Source: Gautieria morchelliformis
Taxonomy: Eukaryota; Basidiomycota; Agaricomycetes; Gomphales; Gomphaceae
Length of the DNA: 64,000 nucleotides
Direction: 5' to 3'
Assembly: GCA_015179125.1 (NCBI GenBank)
Contig: WHVA01000100.1
Coordinates: forward strand, 174,001 to 238,000
In this document: positions 22,201-33,472 of the stretch, one piece after another
Numbering within the stretch: position 1 is the first letter of the stretch
Layout: each line of letters starts with the position of its first letter
The notes under the pieces: model-generated
What the model was told of the DNA's origin: nothing
Seen by the model: the letters and a program-made list of their open reading frames with translations, nothing else
Databases searched by the model: none
Position numbers and translations under genes: made by a program

Positions 22201-23836
22201 TCATTCTGTAGTGGTCCTGTTGTGGTCTGCTCGCGATTCTGGTCTGTCCCCATTGGCGCTGGCTGCGAAGTGTTCGTTTATCGTGGTTTGTCTTGATCCC
22301 GGTCTCGATGTCGGCGCCCTATTCCTTGTCGGCTGCTGCTGCCACCCGCCGTCTCTGTGGCCAACTCGCGGGTTCACTGCTGTCCGCCTTTGCTGGATCT
22401 GAGCCGTCGTTTCCTGCAGGTGATGCTGATGATACTGCGTCGCTGCGTTCCCTCCCTGTGCCGTCTGCCGTTGTGTACTCGCCGTTGCCGCGTGTGCACC
22501 GCCTTCTCCTGAGGTCGGTGTCCTCGAATGCTCTGCTGCCGCTTTTTCTCTTACGTGCTGTTGCTCCCAGGTCCAGGGGCTTTCATCCGGGGAGCACTTG
22601 TATGTGCTTTCTGGGTCGTCCCTCTCAATCCTCTCGCTTGCCCCGGTGAATTTTGGGCATGTCCTATCCCACGACGCGTGCCCTGATGTGTCGCAGTTTA
22701 CGCACCTGAACTTGTCTGGGTCCCTCTCCTCGCAGTCTACGGTCCTGTGTTCTTTTGCGCAGGTGCCACACGTTTCTCGTTCGTCGCACGCAGCTGCTAG
22801 GTGTCTGGCATATTTCTGGCACTTCAGGCACCTTCGCGGCTCCCTCCTCATCCTCCTGGCCCACGTCCTTTTCCCCGCTATGACTAAGCCATCCCTGATC
22901 ACGATGTTTGGCGGCTTCTGTGGTCCTGAACCTCGCTATTAGGTGCGCCGTCCGTTGCCCTGGGCTGCGTCTCTGCACAGGTTTGATCCATCTTGTTGAT
23001 TCTAGCGTGCCGTCTGGCAGTCCCGAGTTGTGCTCTATTCTCGTGTACTCTGCCAGCACGTCGCGGGCGTGACTGACCGGGACGTACTCCACGATGACGC
23101 AGGCGGATCACTCCTTTACTACTGCGGAGGCGCTGAACTTCTGCAGGAAATCTTCCCTACGTGTCTGGATGACTTCTGCCGCTTCTTGCGTTTCCAAATC
23201 AAATACTATCCCCCCGTTCGCTAGCTTCTTTACTCCCACGAATCTCGGTGCCTCTCCCTCCTCCAGAGTGTCCATGTACTCGACCGCTTCGTTGGCCTTA
23301 GCTACGAGTTCCTGCTCGGTGAGTTCCTTGAATGGGTTCAGTTCTGTGCCGGGGTCTTTGTCGATTAGTATTTGACGGCTCCTCGCTTTCACCCTGGCTA
23401 GAGTGTTGAGGTGCGCGAGCGGCACTGCGCCCTTGAGCGCTGCCGCGTATGTTAACGCTGAGGCCTGCTCTGCCATCCCCGCCCCTCTCATTCCGTTCTC
23501 TAGTGCGTCTGCTGCCAGATCTGTGGCTTTTATGGTGTCATAGGCTGCCTCTCTGAGCGCATCCGTCGCTTCATCCGCCTTCCGCATTATCAGGTCTATC
23601 TTTTTCTCAACGTATTTCATAACTTGTTCCCCAAACTTCTTGGCTGACGCGTCCATCATCAAGATCGCTACGGCCATTGCCCCTTCTTTCAGGGCCTTGT
23701 GCGTGGTGCTTTGGGCCATGCACAGCAGCGCGTAGCTTAAGCTCTCTTGATCGTCCTTTGCCACGTACTGGTTTCTGTCTAGGAAATTTCGCGCCTGCTC
23801 TCTGCTCCGCACCGTTGAGCCCGCGCTGTCTATCAA
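22201..23836 (-). pseudogene. LINE ORF1, gag-like with CCHC fingers
   Basis: The first 242 codons (23836-23108) are helical and Ala/Glu-rich. A TGA at 23108-23110 interrupts a frame that continues with 'SACVIVEYVPVSHARDV'. A one-base A insertion near 22907 then shifts to the frame carrying 'IVIRDGLVIAGKRTW'. After it come three Cys-rich knuckles (CLKCQKYARHLAAAC, CGTCAKEHRTVDC, CVNCDTSGHASWDRTC) and a Gln/Arg/Thr-rich tail. This is the usual nucleic-acid-binding ORF1 protein of Tad/I-type LINEs. Confidence 0.85.
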
Positions 23837-24375
23837 CTCACCTCATGTCTTTGCCTGCTCTCCCTGCTGCGCCGTCCCCGCCCTGGTCCTCCCTAGGTGC
23901 GCGCCTCCTGTGCTCTGACCCTCCGCACTTGCCGGTGTGGTCATTTTGTGCGCTTCTTCCTTTTGAAGCGCTCTACCTGTGTTCAGTGCGACGGTGTGCT
24001 GCACTTTCCACAAGTAGGGTGAGATTTAACGTGGATGCGAGGATTTTTCGTTTTTGGATGTGGTGGTAAGCGTGAGAAAGTCTCGCGCCACATTTCATAA
24101 CTGGCGTAGTAAGCAAAGTATCTGCAAACGAGAGCCAGACGCGCCAGAGTCGCGGTATAAAATGCTAGATTGATGTCAGGATCAGAAAAGGGCTTTAACC
24201 ACTCGAAAATTTCCTGATAAACATCCAATGGGATATGTGAGCGGAGCGTGCGATTGGGACCTGGAAGTTGAGTGGCCGGCGTTAGCTCGATCTACTCGTA
24301 CTTCGAATTCTAAGAGTACTCACATTGCCAAGGCAACACTGCGCCAGCAAAGCCTCCACGACCCATCGGTAGCAT

Positions 24376-26398
24376 CTTGTTTTGTGATAATAGTGAGTCT
24401 TCGTGAAGGTATTGACTATTGAAGCAGACAGGAGGACAAGGACAAAACCTTTGCCGGTGACCTGTTTGTCACGCTTTTTGGTCTGAGGAGTGCATGGTAG
24501 CCACACCTGCGTTAATCTCCTATTTTTCTATCTCCTATTTTTCTATATCACTCAGACTCCCGCCTGCAGCCACACACTGATCCTGCCGCTCCTCACACAT
24601 ATGCACATCTCCCATCCCGCTCATGATAGTCCAGCGTCGTGCCCCTTCGTTTTCGTACGGCGAGCTGTTTACTGTAAAGGCATGGTCGGTTTTCTGTATA
24701 CGTGTATGCCCGGGCGAAGGTAACGTTCAAGTAGGCGATGTAGCCAGAGGTGCAGTTGTAAACTGAAGTACGGAGGGCGGGAAGGGGAGAGGAGGCTGAT
24801 GGGAGGATGTGAGGAGATGGGGGAGGATGGCAGAGTCAACGACAGCGACTGCCAACGAGCGGAGCGCATCCTTGTACAGAAGGTGAAGTACGGGTCAGTT
24901 CACTGTCACAGGTAGGGTGTGTGTGTCGATGATGGGCGTCGCGAAGCGGTGGGGACAGCCCCGGGTGGGGGAGGCCGAGTGCCACTGCAGTCCGATGGAG
25001 AAGACGGACAATCGAGCAGCCACAACTCCCGAGGTGCACGTGCAGCGGGAAGCTGGTCGTGACCACAGGAGTCGGACTGGATCGTATGGGGTGTGCCAGT
25101 GAGTAAAAGAGTCCGTCTGCAGCGCATCCAGTGGGTCTGCATGCAGTTGTGCTTTAAATAATAATAATTGCTGCAAAATAAACATTTTCTCATTCGGCTG
25201 GTGCTTTGCATCCTTGTATAAACCATGGATGCGCCTGTACATAAAGTAACAGCCCCGCCCCGCCGCTTGCGCATTCAAACCAGCTGGTCGTATACTCGAA
25301 CGAATCAAACTCACTAGCTCAGTACCAAGCCCCGTATCCTCTCGGAAAATATCTATAGAAGCATGTTGCCCTAGTTGGCCGGCAGCCGAGCCATCCCCAT
25401 CCTATCGAGCAACGTTTATCATCATGCAAGATCTTCACTAGTAAGCGGGAACAGGCACCGTCTTCAGACACTTCTAGTCACCTTGGACTGCGACTCGGAT
25501 CATTGTTATTGTAAGTATCGAAAGATCATAGTGGTATTGACTTGAGGAGTTTTCAGCCTGAGCCGAGGTTTTTGAAATTACAATTGATTCACCCACGGTT
25601 GCAGTTTGATGAGGTTGGCATTCAACAAGCTCAAAATATCTGCTTGGAAGATGAAGACCCGAAATTATTATGATCTTTGACTTCGTATTAAATCTATCGT
25701 TACCAGGAGATTGTAGCTGGTAGTGTCGGAACAATGACTTCAATGCCTGAAACGGTGACTCGCGGAGGCGCAGTCGATGATCAACCCTTGATTCAGCTTC
25801 GACGGCTTATGGGTAGTCGCGCCGAGGCCATATCTCGCCGCAGCTGACGTGCCCTCGAATGCCACCGATTCCTCTCACCGAACCACGTCGGAACACCCAG
25901 CACTACCCCTCGGCCGCATTTGAAACCCATACCTGCTCCAAACACCCCTCTCGCGCGGCTTCCAAGCATATACCTCGCACAGGATGGAACACTCTCTGCC
26001 ACGGTTATGTACCAGCTTGGGGGGCTACAGTAGGATGGTGTATGCATGGAATAGGTATGTGGCCTCGAGATGTAGTCGACGGTGGGTCTCGACATCGTTT
26101 GGCGATTGCCTTTTCTCCAGTCGTTACCTTCGCTCTAGTAGAGTACGTTTCTGCGTTTTTCGATGCAGTCTTGCGATGTGATGCTTGGGGTCGCGATCGC
26201 TCTTCGTTTCCACTGTCCACAAAGTGTAAATGCCCTTCATTAATACATTTCGCCAAATATTTTCATTGTACCGCTGGAAAATTCAGTATGGTTATAGCAC
26301 AACAAATGGGCCACGTGAAACAAAATCAGCAACAGCGTGTAGGTTAGTAGTGGATGATTACCTCCATGAATCAGCGACATCAGTGGGATGACAGGGGG
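24376..26398. other. Intergenic region between the two F-box genes
   Basis: Several frames of 100-160 codons exist on both strands (for example 25859-26347 plus and 25314-24895 minus). None shows a known domain, codon bias or consistent splice-linked extension. The first 120 bp are the promoter side of F-box gene 1. No repeat termini were found. Confidence 0.5.
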
Positions 26399-28301
26399 TT
26401 AAATGATCATGCTTGTTAAGATTCTCTCCATGTCAATTCCCAGTGATCCTGATTGTCCCTCATTCACAACACAGGCAATCTTGCCTTTCCAGTCACGCAC
26501 ACGCTGAGGATCCGTCTCTTGCGCCAACGCTCGCAGCTCTTGACGAATGATCCTTGGTGAGAGCAATTCAAGCTCACATTGACACTCCCCAATTCCCATT
26601 GGGGGTGTGTGCAAATGCCAAACCATCAGCGGACCAAATACGATGGTTTTAAGTGTTGGACAGCTCTCCTGAAAAACGCTGTGGACATAATTGTGCTGGT
26701 CTCCAGGTGAGAGACTCAACGATGGAGAGCCCAAATCATGGGATAGCGTAAGGCACTCCAGCCATTTGAAATGCCTGAGTATTGTTCCGAGGTTCCCTAA
26801 ATGTACATTGAGCGGCTCCCTTGAATCAGTGTGATACTAAAATACTCATTCAGCCAGGCGATAAGCAAAGCATAATTACTGCGTACTGGAGTCGCCATCC
26901 GTAATTCAAGTTGCAAATGAACGAGATTCGGGAAACATAAACCGAGATTTGGTCCCCAGGTTGCTTCAGCATTAATAGGCACGGCCAGTTCTTGTATTCC
27001 TCCGCCTATAGGCTTCAGTTCTGTCCATACATCATGATGATCATGTATGTTAATCACGGTCGGAGTCATAGGTTGTCGAATGGATGTGAGGGAATACGGT
27101 CAATCCATAGAGAGAGGGTAAAAAAATACGCCACGTTAGCCCGAGAATATGACAGTCTAACGCAAGCTTTGTAATAGGTCGGGCGTGAATGAACTGGGGA
27201 GAGAGTGTGAAGGGGCCGCTAAAGGAGCGGAGATCAGGCAAGTCGCCTGGATCAAGATCAAGTGACGTATAGGCGTATCCAAGGGAAAGCTCGTGAATTA
27301 TGGAGCCTGTTCTCTCCCCGAGATACGTGTCATATTGCTGGAAATATACGGTAAGATCTTGTAGGGCAACATGTTCTTTGATAAATCGAAGAAAGTTATC
27401 CAATGATATATGGGAGAAGTTGCCGCTGAGAGAAACGAGTTGGGGGGTGATATGAGGAACGAAGCAACTGAGCCATTGGCTGTCAGCGACGGCCAATGAT
27501 CTGAGCGTTGCTGCACCAGCAAGGTTACAGAAAGCGTCCCTGAATACATCATCCACGCTTGGGTTTGTGGCTTCAACGGTGAGATGACACAGTGCGGGGA
27601 AAGGTGTTTCATGGATTCCAAATATAGATTCCGTTCCAGAGCAGCCATCATTATCCACATAACACAAGGAAATTACCAACCGGCGCAATGCTCCCAGTCC
27701 ACTGATAGCTTGCAATAGGAGATAAGAAATGGGTATCCTGGTCAATGTAAGATCCTCTAGGTTGTCAAACCTTAATAATGCGAAGGGAAGACGTGTTAAG
27801 AAGGTCTCAGCGATTTGACCAACACTGCGAGAATTGTTGTAATTGAAAGGGACCCAATTGTGAGAACGGTTGTAATTGAAAGGGACCCAATCAAGTACTT
27901 TGCACTCCTTAACGTGAAGCCGCAGCGATTCCATTGGTTGAAGGCGTCGGATAACGCCAGTACACCAAGGCTCTGTTAGCATCCGTGGCCTTGAATCATC
28001 TGTCATGCCCCCATCAAAGTCTAGGTGGTGGCACATTTGGCGAGTGGCGTAGTAAGAAAAGTACCGACAGACAAGGGCTAGACGCGACAAAGTCTTGCGG
28101 TATAATCGCATACTCGTGTCCGGGTTAACAGCCGGCCGTAACCAGGCAAAAATGTCCTCGTAGATTTCAACTGGGATGTGTGATCCCAAGGCACGATTAG
28201 GACCTTGAGTCCAGTTACATAATTCAGTTATACTTACTGCAAATGGTAAGGTACTCACATTGCCAGGTCAAGCCTGCGCCTGAATATGCACCATGCACCA
28301 T
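26399..28301 (-). pseudogene. F-box protein gene 2 (paralogue of gene 1), two frame breaks
   Basis: A short exon 1 starts at the ATG at 28301 and is spliced (CAAT|GTGAGT to CTCAAG|) to a long exon. That exon carries 'SHIPVEIYEDIFAWLRP', 'LSRLALVCRYFSYYA' and then a leucine-rich region, the architecture of a cytosolic F-box adaptor. The long frame stays open to 27050. Homology with gene 1 then requires a shift near 27060 and another near 26810, and ends at a stop at 26399. There is no plausible intron at either place. Residues about 125-147 contain an 11-residue tandem duplication. It is either recently inactivated or a gene with a shortened C-terminus of about 400 residues. Confidence 0.75.
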
Positions 28302-28748
28302 CGACTGTGGCAGGGTTCTTTCTAGAGAGTCCATGTGTGTCACGGTCACACTCTGTCACAGGCCAGTCGCTGATGAAAAGCTAAGTATTACAGTATAGTA
28401 CACAAGTAGTCATTAATGTACATCGTCCACATCATTTACACGCTCTGCAAGCCGGACATATTCGCTCGAAATCTGAATGAACTTAGCAGTGATATCTATG
28501 TAATTGAAGTCCGTTCAGATTTTCAGAATCCCTAGTTCTCAGGCTTCAAATTCGACAGGTTTAGTAAGTAGAATGTGCCAGGAAGCCCAATTTATCAGCG
28601 ACGTCCTTCCCCGCCCTTCCGCCCCATATTTACATCCTGCTTCGCCCAGAAAGCTCCAAGTAGATAAGGGGTATCTCGCACCAGTAGAAGTCACCGCCGT
28701 GTATTATCTTACAGGGCTACGCCCCAATAGATACAAATGGATTTAAAA

Positions 28749-28784
<36 letters not shown>

Positions 28785-29226
28785 GAAAAAAGGGGCCTAT
28801 CTCCAAATAATACTGTAACATGCATCATTACTGTAATTCACCTGAGAGGTTGTGTCCTAGCTAGAGGCCACATCGGGCCAGTGCGCCTCCACAGTTTCAT
28901 AATGAATGGGCGACGAGAGGGAGACTTTTGATATAAAAATAGGACAGCCGGATGGACGAGACTCAGGTCGGTCGGTGAAATGGAAATTAACCGCTGCATC
29001 GAGAATAATTCGCCCTTATGAATGAAACCCGCAATCGCAAATTCGCAATTGATATGAGCGCGGCAAACTTCTGGATGGACGAGACTCAGGGTTCGGTTGG
29101 CGAAATGGAAATTAACCACTGCATGTCGCAAGGAACGGGGATTGCATCCCAATGGCGGTCATAGGTTTATGATAAATTGCGTAAACATATCACATTGTGT
29201 ACCATTTGTCGCAAAAGAAGAAAAAT
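28302..29226. other. Intergenic region with poly(A) tract and a direct repeat
   Basis: There is no gene. A 30-nt A-run (28754-28783) follows about 250 bp of unassigned sequence and could be the tail of a plus-strand retro-insertion. No flanking duplication was found to prove it. A 50-bp direct repeat lies at 28950-28999 and 29073-29124. Confidence 0.55.
28434..28498. repeat. 65-bp dispersed repeat, copy 2
   Basis: This matches 7734-7798 in the same orientation and lies upstream of F-box gene 2. A weaker resemblance is seen at about 46273-46310 (CCTCAAAATCCGAATGTACTTA). Confidence 0.7.
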
Positions 29227-31652
29227 TCAACTCGATATTGGCGTAATCGTGATCGGAAGTTCCGCGCGACGCGAGTCCGAACCCTTGATCCTGAACAGCG
29301 AATGAGCGAGAATCGATGAATATAGCTCAAATCTGAGACTCACATGGGAGACGTGATACCTGTGGCAGCTCTGATGATTTCGATGTTTCCCGGAGGCGGA
29401 GAAAACTCGAGGTTCTCAATTAACTCAATGAGGATGGCTTGCATTTCTAGCAGACTGAAATAGTGTTAGGAAATTATGGCCGAGTCGCTCATTAAACGTA
29501 CGCAAATCTCCATCTATGCGAAGTCAGTGATGCGCTGGGCCCACTGGCAGACGGTCGGACTCACCCAATGCAGCTACGTAGCCCGCTGCTGAACGTGGCA
29601 CTGTAGGGGTGTTAGGGCGATCCACAGAACGACGGCACCTCTTACATGTTAGCGATGACACCTACGCCGGCCTTCTGGCTGCCCATAACCCCTTCAACGA
29701 ATCGTTCTGGCCTCCATTGATCAGCATCGTCTCCCCAGAGAGATTTAAGCCTTCAGATGATCTTTTCTTCAAAACCAATTAATAATTGAAAAATAAGGCA
29801 ATTACCCACCTATTATATCCAGAGATGGAAATAAAGATCCGCTGCCCTTTGCTCACGGGTATGTTGGTGATGGTTCCTTCTGTCCTCGTTTTCTGGGGTG
29901 TTGAAAGCGGAATGACTTCGTCCCGACCAGCTAGACGCATGATCCCGCTGACGATCGGATGATACCGGAGTGTTTCCTGTCCATAGACTTGTGAGTCGCC
30001 GCACCGCATGAAGAAAATAATCGTGAACCTTCATCAACCCAAGCAGATACGTCATGGAATCCAGATCTGCAACGGAGAGTTCATGATCTCCCCGTCGCGC
30101 TGCCTCTGCCCGAGTCGCCTTGATCTCTTCGCGAACTTTGGCTTGGAAGTCAGGATGCCTAGAAAGTTCGTAGAGTGCCCAGGAAGTCGTCGAAGCCGTT
30201 GTCTCATGTCCGGCGAGGAAGAGCGTACTGATCAAGATATGTTAATATAGGTCTCAGAATACAGAAGGATATTCACGTAAGTTGAGCCAGGATCTCCTCA
30301 TTGTCAAGCTTGGTCTTGGGGTCTTCCGATAAGTTCGCTTTAACTGAAGTAACAGTGAGTGGTATATGAAACTGTGCATGTCGGGGGTATAGGATTACTT
30401 AGAATGCTCATGACGTCCTTGGCTCCATCTTTACCCTCTGCGGGTGATGCCATCTGTCGATCTACGAGCCTTTGCGCCACTCCCCGGGATATCTTCATGA
30501 GGCTCCGGAATCTCCGCAGTCGTTTTATCGGAGCACGTTGAGCTAAAGCCACCAACCATTGCGGAAGCAGACCAATAAAGGCGTCATAGGCGAGGTTGAA
30601 ATCGGAACGATTCAGGTTTGTATCCACACTGGATTTATGGTGAGCACATCCGAACAGTGCAAGAATAAACCCCTGGGGAAACGAACAACAGGTTTTTGTA
30701 TGCATTGGCAAGCTCATTGTCGGAGCCCTGGTCGAGCGCGCCAAATTGATAATCGAATGCCGCTGCATAACAACACAGTCAATACCATCCATACTGTATT
30801 GCCGGCTTGCTCACCAATACCGATAGCATCCAGAGTCGTGCGTGCGAGCCATGTAGGGACATCGACAACAGCAGATGACCGCCCAGTCTCACGCACGTAC
30901 TCCTTCAGTTTGCTCACGGTCTAAGCCATGTGTTAGGTCTGATGAGAGCCATGAGCGAGTCGCGTACTTTCTGGGCAGTGTGGTGAAAGAGAGGAAGAAA
31001 ACCCCTCAGCGCGCCATATGAAAAGGCGGGGTTCATTATCTTTCTGTGGCGCGAATGTTGCATTCCTACGGAATTGAAACTGTCAGCTCGCGCACAGGTG
31101 CGGCAACAAAGAGAACCTTCAGCCCAGACGATGCCTTTGCCGATAGTGAGTGAAGTGTTTGCGCGGTTTTCCGGAGGTTTGGCAAAATGGTAAGCAGAGG
31201 TATTGAGGATGTATTGCAGTGCCTGTCCATGGTCAATGTTTGATAAACTTTACAAGGGAGTGACGGGTGAAACCTTGGGATCTGTGATAAAGAGCATTTC
31301 GCGCTGTTATCGAAAGATGACTGGGTTCAATGGGATAGCCATAGCGCGGTATAAGAAATTATACTCAACGCCAAACGTCCCTTTGATGCATACGGCATTG
31401 CCATATTCGCGCATCCATGCGAAGTCTGCCTCGCCTACCTCCTTCGGCCTGAACAATGCGGGAGTATTTCCTAAGGATGATGATCAGTGCAATTAAGCTT
31501 ATAAGAATGTAGAAGACTATACCAACGAGCCATGAGCCAGGCGGTGGCCCTGGGAGGAATGCGATGGAGCGAGCGCGAAGACGACGGAGCCACGAGGCAA
31601 GGACAAAAAGTGCAGCTAGCAATGGGGCTGCTAGAAGGTAGGGAGGCATCAT
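29227..31652 (-). CDS. Cytochrome P450 monooxygenase (many-exon gene)
   Basis: The ATG at 31652 opens an N-terminal membrane anchor (residues 3-22) and the proline hinge FLPGPPPGSWLVG. Spliced exons then give 'RPKEVGEADFAWMREYG', 'IGKGIVWAEG' and the C-helix region 'HRKIMNPAFSYGALRGFLPLF'. Later exons give the I-helix AGHETT, the K-helix ETLR, 'WRPERF' and the heme loop FSSGLRSCIG with its Cys ligand, and end 'ITITPISS' at 29227. Every family signature (FxxGxRxCxG, ExxR, AGxxTT) is present, so the enzyme should be an active ER-bound oxygenase needing a P450 reductase. Introns are short. The heme loop is cut into a 36-nt exon (29600-29565) and a 12-nt exon (29513-29502). The substrate is unknown, and no CYP family was assigned. 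Confidence 0.9.
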
Positions 31653-33472
31653 GGTGATCTGGTACTGGTCAAGTTGTGGATGTACTGCGCGCAGTCGACC
31701 CGCTTTTATGACGGATGGACCGGAAGGAGAATGGCCTGTGGGGTAATGCTAATACTGTATGCAATCGGCAAAAACGACCGGTTTCTAAACATGCTGACGC
31801 AACGAAATTGTGGATGAACCTTGATTTGACCATGGAAATTATGGGCACGAGCATAGGAGATACTAATGGATGGACGAGCTGGTGCAAAGAGACAGAGAGC
31901 TGGTATGGCGTGGACCCTAAAGCGTCGTATAATTGCAAGAATATTCAGTAGTCGGGGGTGATGACGCAAAAGCTAACATGTCATTGTGGGGTGCCGAATG
32001 GCTGGAGCTGGCTATGTGATCACAGTAACGTTAACTGAACCGCTGTTCACAGGATATGATGTAAAGTCGTCACGCGTCGTCTAAGCATTCCAGAATTCCC
32101 AGCCAGAAGCTTTGATGAAAGTGAAGACGGCTCCGTCGGTCTGGATGGCCAATAGCAACCGGAACCGACTTGGTGTACGTGTTCACTCAGGCGTAGTGGG
32201 GATCAGTAGAAGATTTGAATGAAGAATGCCTGATGCAGCCTAGTTTCAACTGTGATCTGCGCGGGCGTCACTCCCGATTAGTGACGATCGACCGATCGAT
32301 ATCGATGACTGAGTCCCGATACAGACGATATGGAGACCCGTAACATTGGATCCCGCGACAGGACGAATTCAAATCCGAATCCCGGACAGTACACTTGGCG
32401 CCCAAGCACTCGCGCCCACTCCCACCCACCCAGCACCGTGACGCTGTTGCGCGTTGTCACACAACGCGTGGCGCCGTCCAGTTACACGAAAGAACCCCGT
32501 CACCACTCGGTCATCCGACCTTTCCGCCAGCGCGACCCCTTCTTCCGGTTCAATCGTGACCGCATTGTCGACATGATCAGAGCACTCCAGCAGAAAATAA
32601 CCCTACACTGCTACGATGCAGAGGCCAAATTTTAAGAAACCAGATATACGTACCTGCGACCGCAAAGACTGCGCCACTCATCGTTGTCCCGCCTATAGCA
32701 TTGTAGACAAAAGCAGGGACGAACACTTTATAGCGGTTGTATAGTGCTTTCGTTGCTTCAGCTACGTTGACAGTAGCTATTAGCTATTAGTGAATGCCAT
32801 AACATGGAATTAGGGCTGAGATGTGGTCTGGGAGATATATACTTGAGTGGGACGGTGTCACGTCATTGGAGATGAACTCTGTGGTCCTTATTTTTGAGTA
32901 TCCCCTCTTCGTCATGCATCATGGCCCCAAATCTTGGACACGGAACCGTAGCTGTCGAAGAGGAATCCTTGTAATATTTCTCTGAAGAATGATTTCCGCC
33001 AAGGAAGCACCCTCGCGCAATGCTAGTAGGCAGCTTCAGCCGGGGCCGCCGCCGTCTCACCCATTTCGACGTGTTCAGCTCGTTTTGAGAGATTCGAGAG
33101 GAAAGACTACGGTACCGGTGTCTCGGCCGAGATATTCCACTGGTCGGGTGAAACCAATTTCTAATCCACCTTCCGCGCTTGACGTAGGTATGAAAGAAGA
33201 GCAAGAAGAGCAAAACTGAATTGGATTACTTATTCAATCACAGGATATTGTGGCGACGTGTAGCGCCGGTTCGTACACTGCCCAAATTATGTCGAGTCCT
33301 ACCTCCAGGTTCCATTGTACGTAATAACAGTCTAGACCAAAAGCGACATGTGTGCTGCTGGTGGGGCAGCGAAAGAATAAAGACGACTAGAGTAAAGCGA
33401 ATGAGATGCGGCAATATGAAAAAATGAGAAAAAAAGAAAGGGTTGTTGTGAGCAGCAGTGACGTTACGGTGT
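31653..33472. other. Intergenic region, P450 to SUR2-like gene
   Basis: No confident gene was found. The P450 promoter side is at 31653-32100. A minus-strand open segment at about 32642-32781 reads like an exon ('EATKALYNRYKVFVPAFVYNA...') and ends at a possible donor GTACGTA, but I could not connect it to other exons or name a family. Confidence 0.4.

Larger units (their letters stand above)
17264..22204 (-). pseudogene. LINE ORF2: endonuclease, reverse transcriptase, RNase H
   Basis: ORF2 starts with ATG at 22204. The endonuclease shows 'IRQQNVNKS', 'VQEPYID' and 'SDHLPV', but the usual GDFN reads GGFN. A TGA at 21770 breaks it. After the SINE insertion, RT motifs follow: 'FKAPGANGIPN', 'YRPIALLDMLGK', 'IPRGMDQGCPLS' and the catalytic FVDD near 19280. 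RNase H (18453-17773) has YMDGS, the Glu of 'FEAELLGA', LDNQSAIQT and 'WIPGHEGIEGNEWADKEAK'. Stops also lie at 20349, 19551, 19494, 18481 and 17773. A final Cys-rich segment precedes the poly(A). Confidence 0.9.
17248..24084 (-). mobile_element. LINE (non-LTR retrotransposon) inserted in F-box gene 1
   Basis: On the minus strand the element has ORF1 (gag-like with three zinc knuckles), then ORF2 with an AP-type endonuclease, reverse transcriptase, RNase H and a C-terminal zinc-finger region. It ends in a 16-nt poly(A) (poly-T at 17248-17263). The 12-bp duplication GCGCCACATTTC lies at 17236-17247 and 24085-24096, and deleting the element rejoins the F-box frame. Length without the nested SINE is about 6.0 kb. 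The domain order fits the I/Tad clade with RNase H. Multiple stops and at least one frameshift make it inactive. It is apparently full length. Confidence 0.93.
15285..24375 (-). pseudogene. F-box protein gene 1, split by a MITE and a LINE
   Basis: Exon 1 begins at the ATG at 24375, with a splice donor CAAT|GTGAGT near 24325. Exon 2 starts after AATTTCCAG and carries the F-box-like entry 'SHIPLDVYQEIFEWLKP'. The frame reaches 24097, is interrupted by the LINE, and resumes at 17235 in the same frame ('MWRSLDLDRLN'). It continues to 16527, is interrupted by the MITE, and resumes at 16120 to a stop at 15285. The intact order matches the paralogue at 28301-26399 along its whole length, including the leucine-rich C-terminal half. 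A TAG at 17059-17061 adds a nonsense change. If functional it would have been an SCF-type substrate adaptor. It is now dead. Confidence 0.85.
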
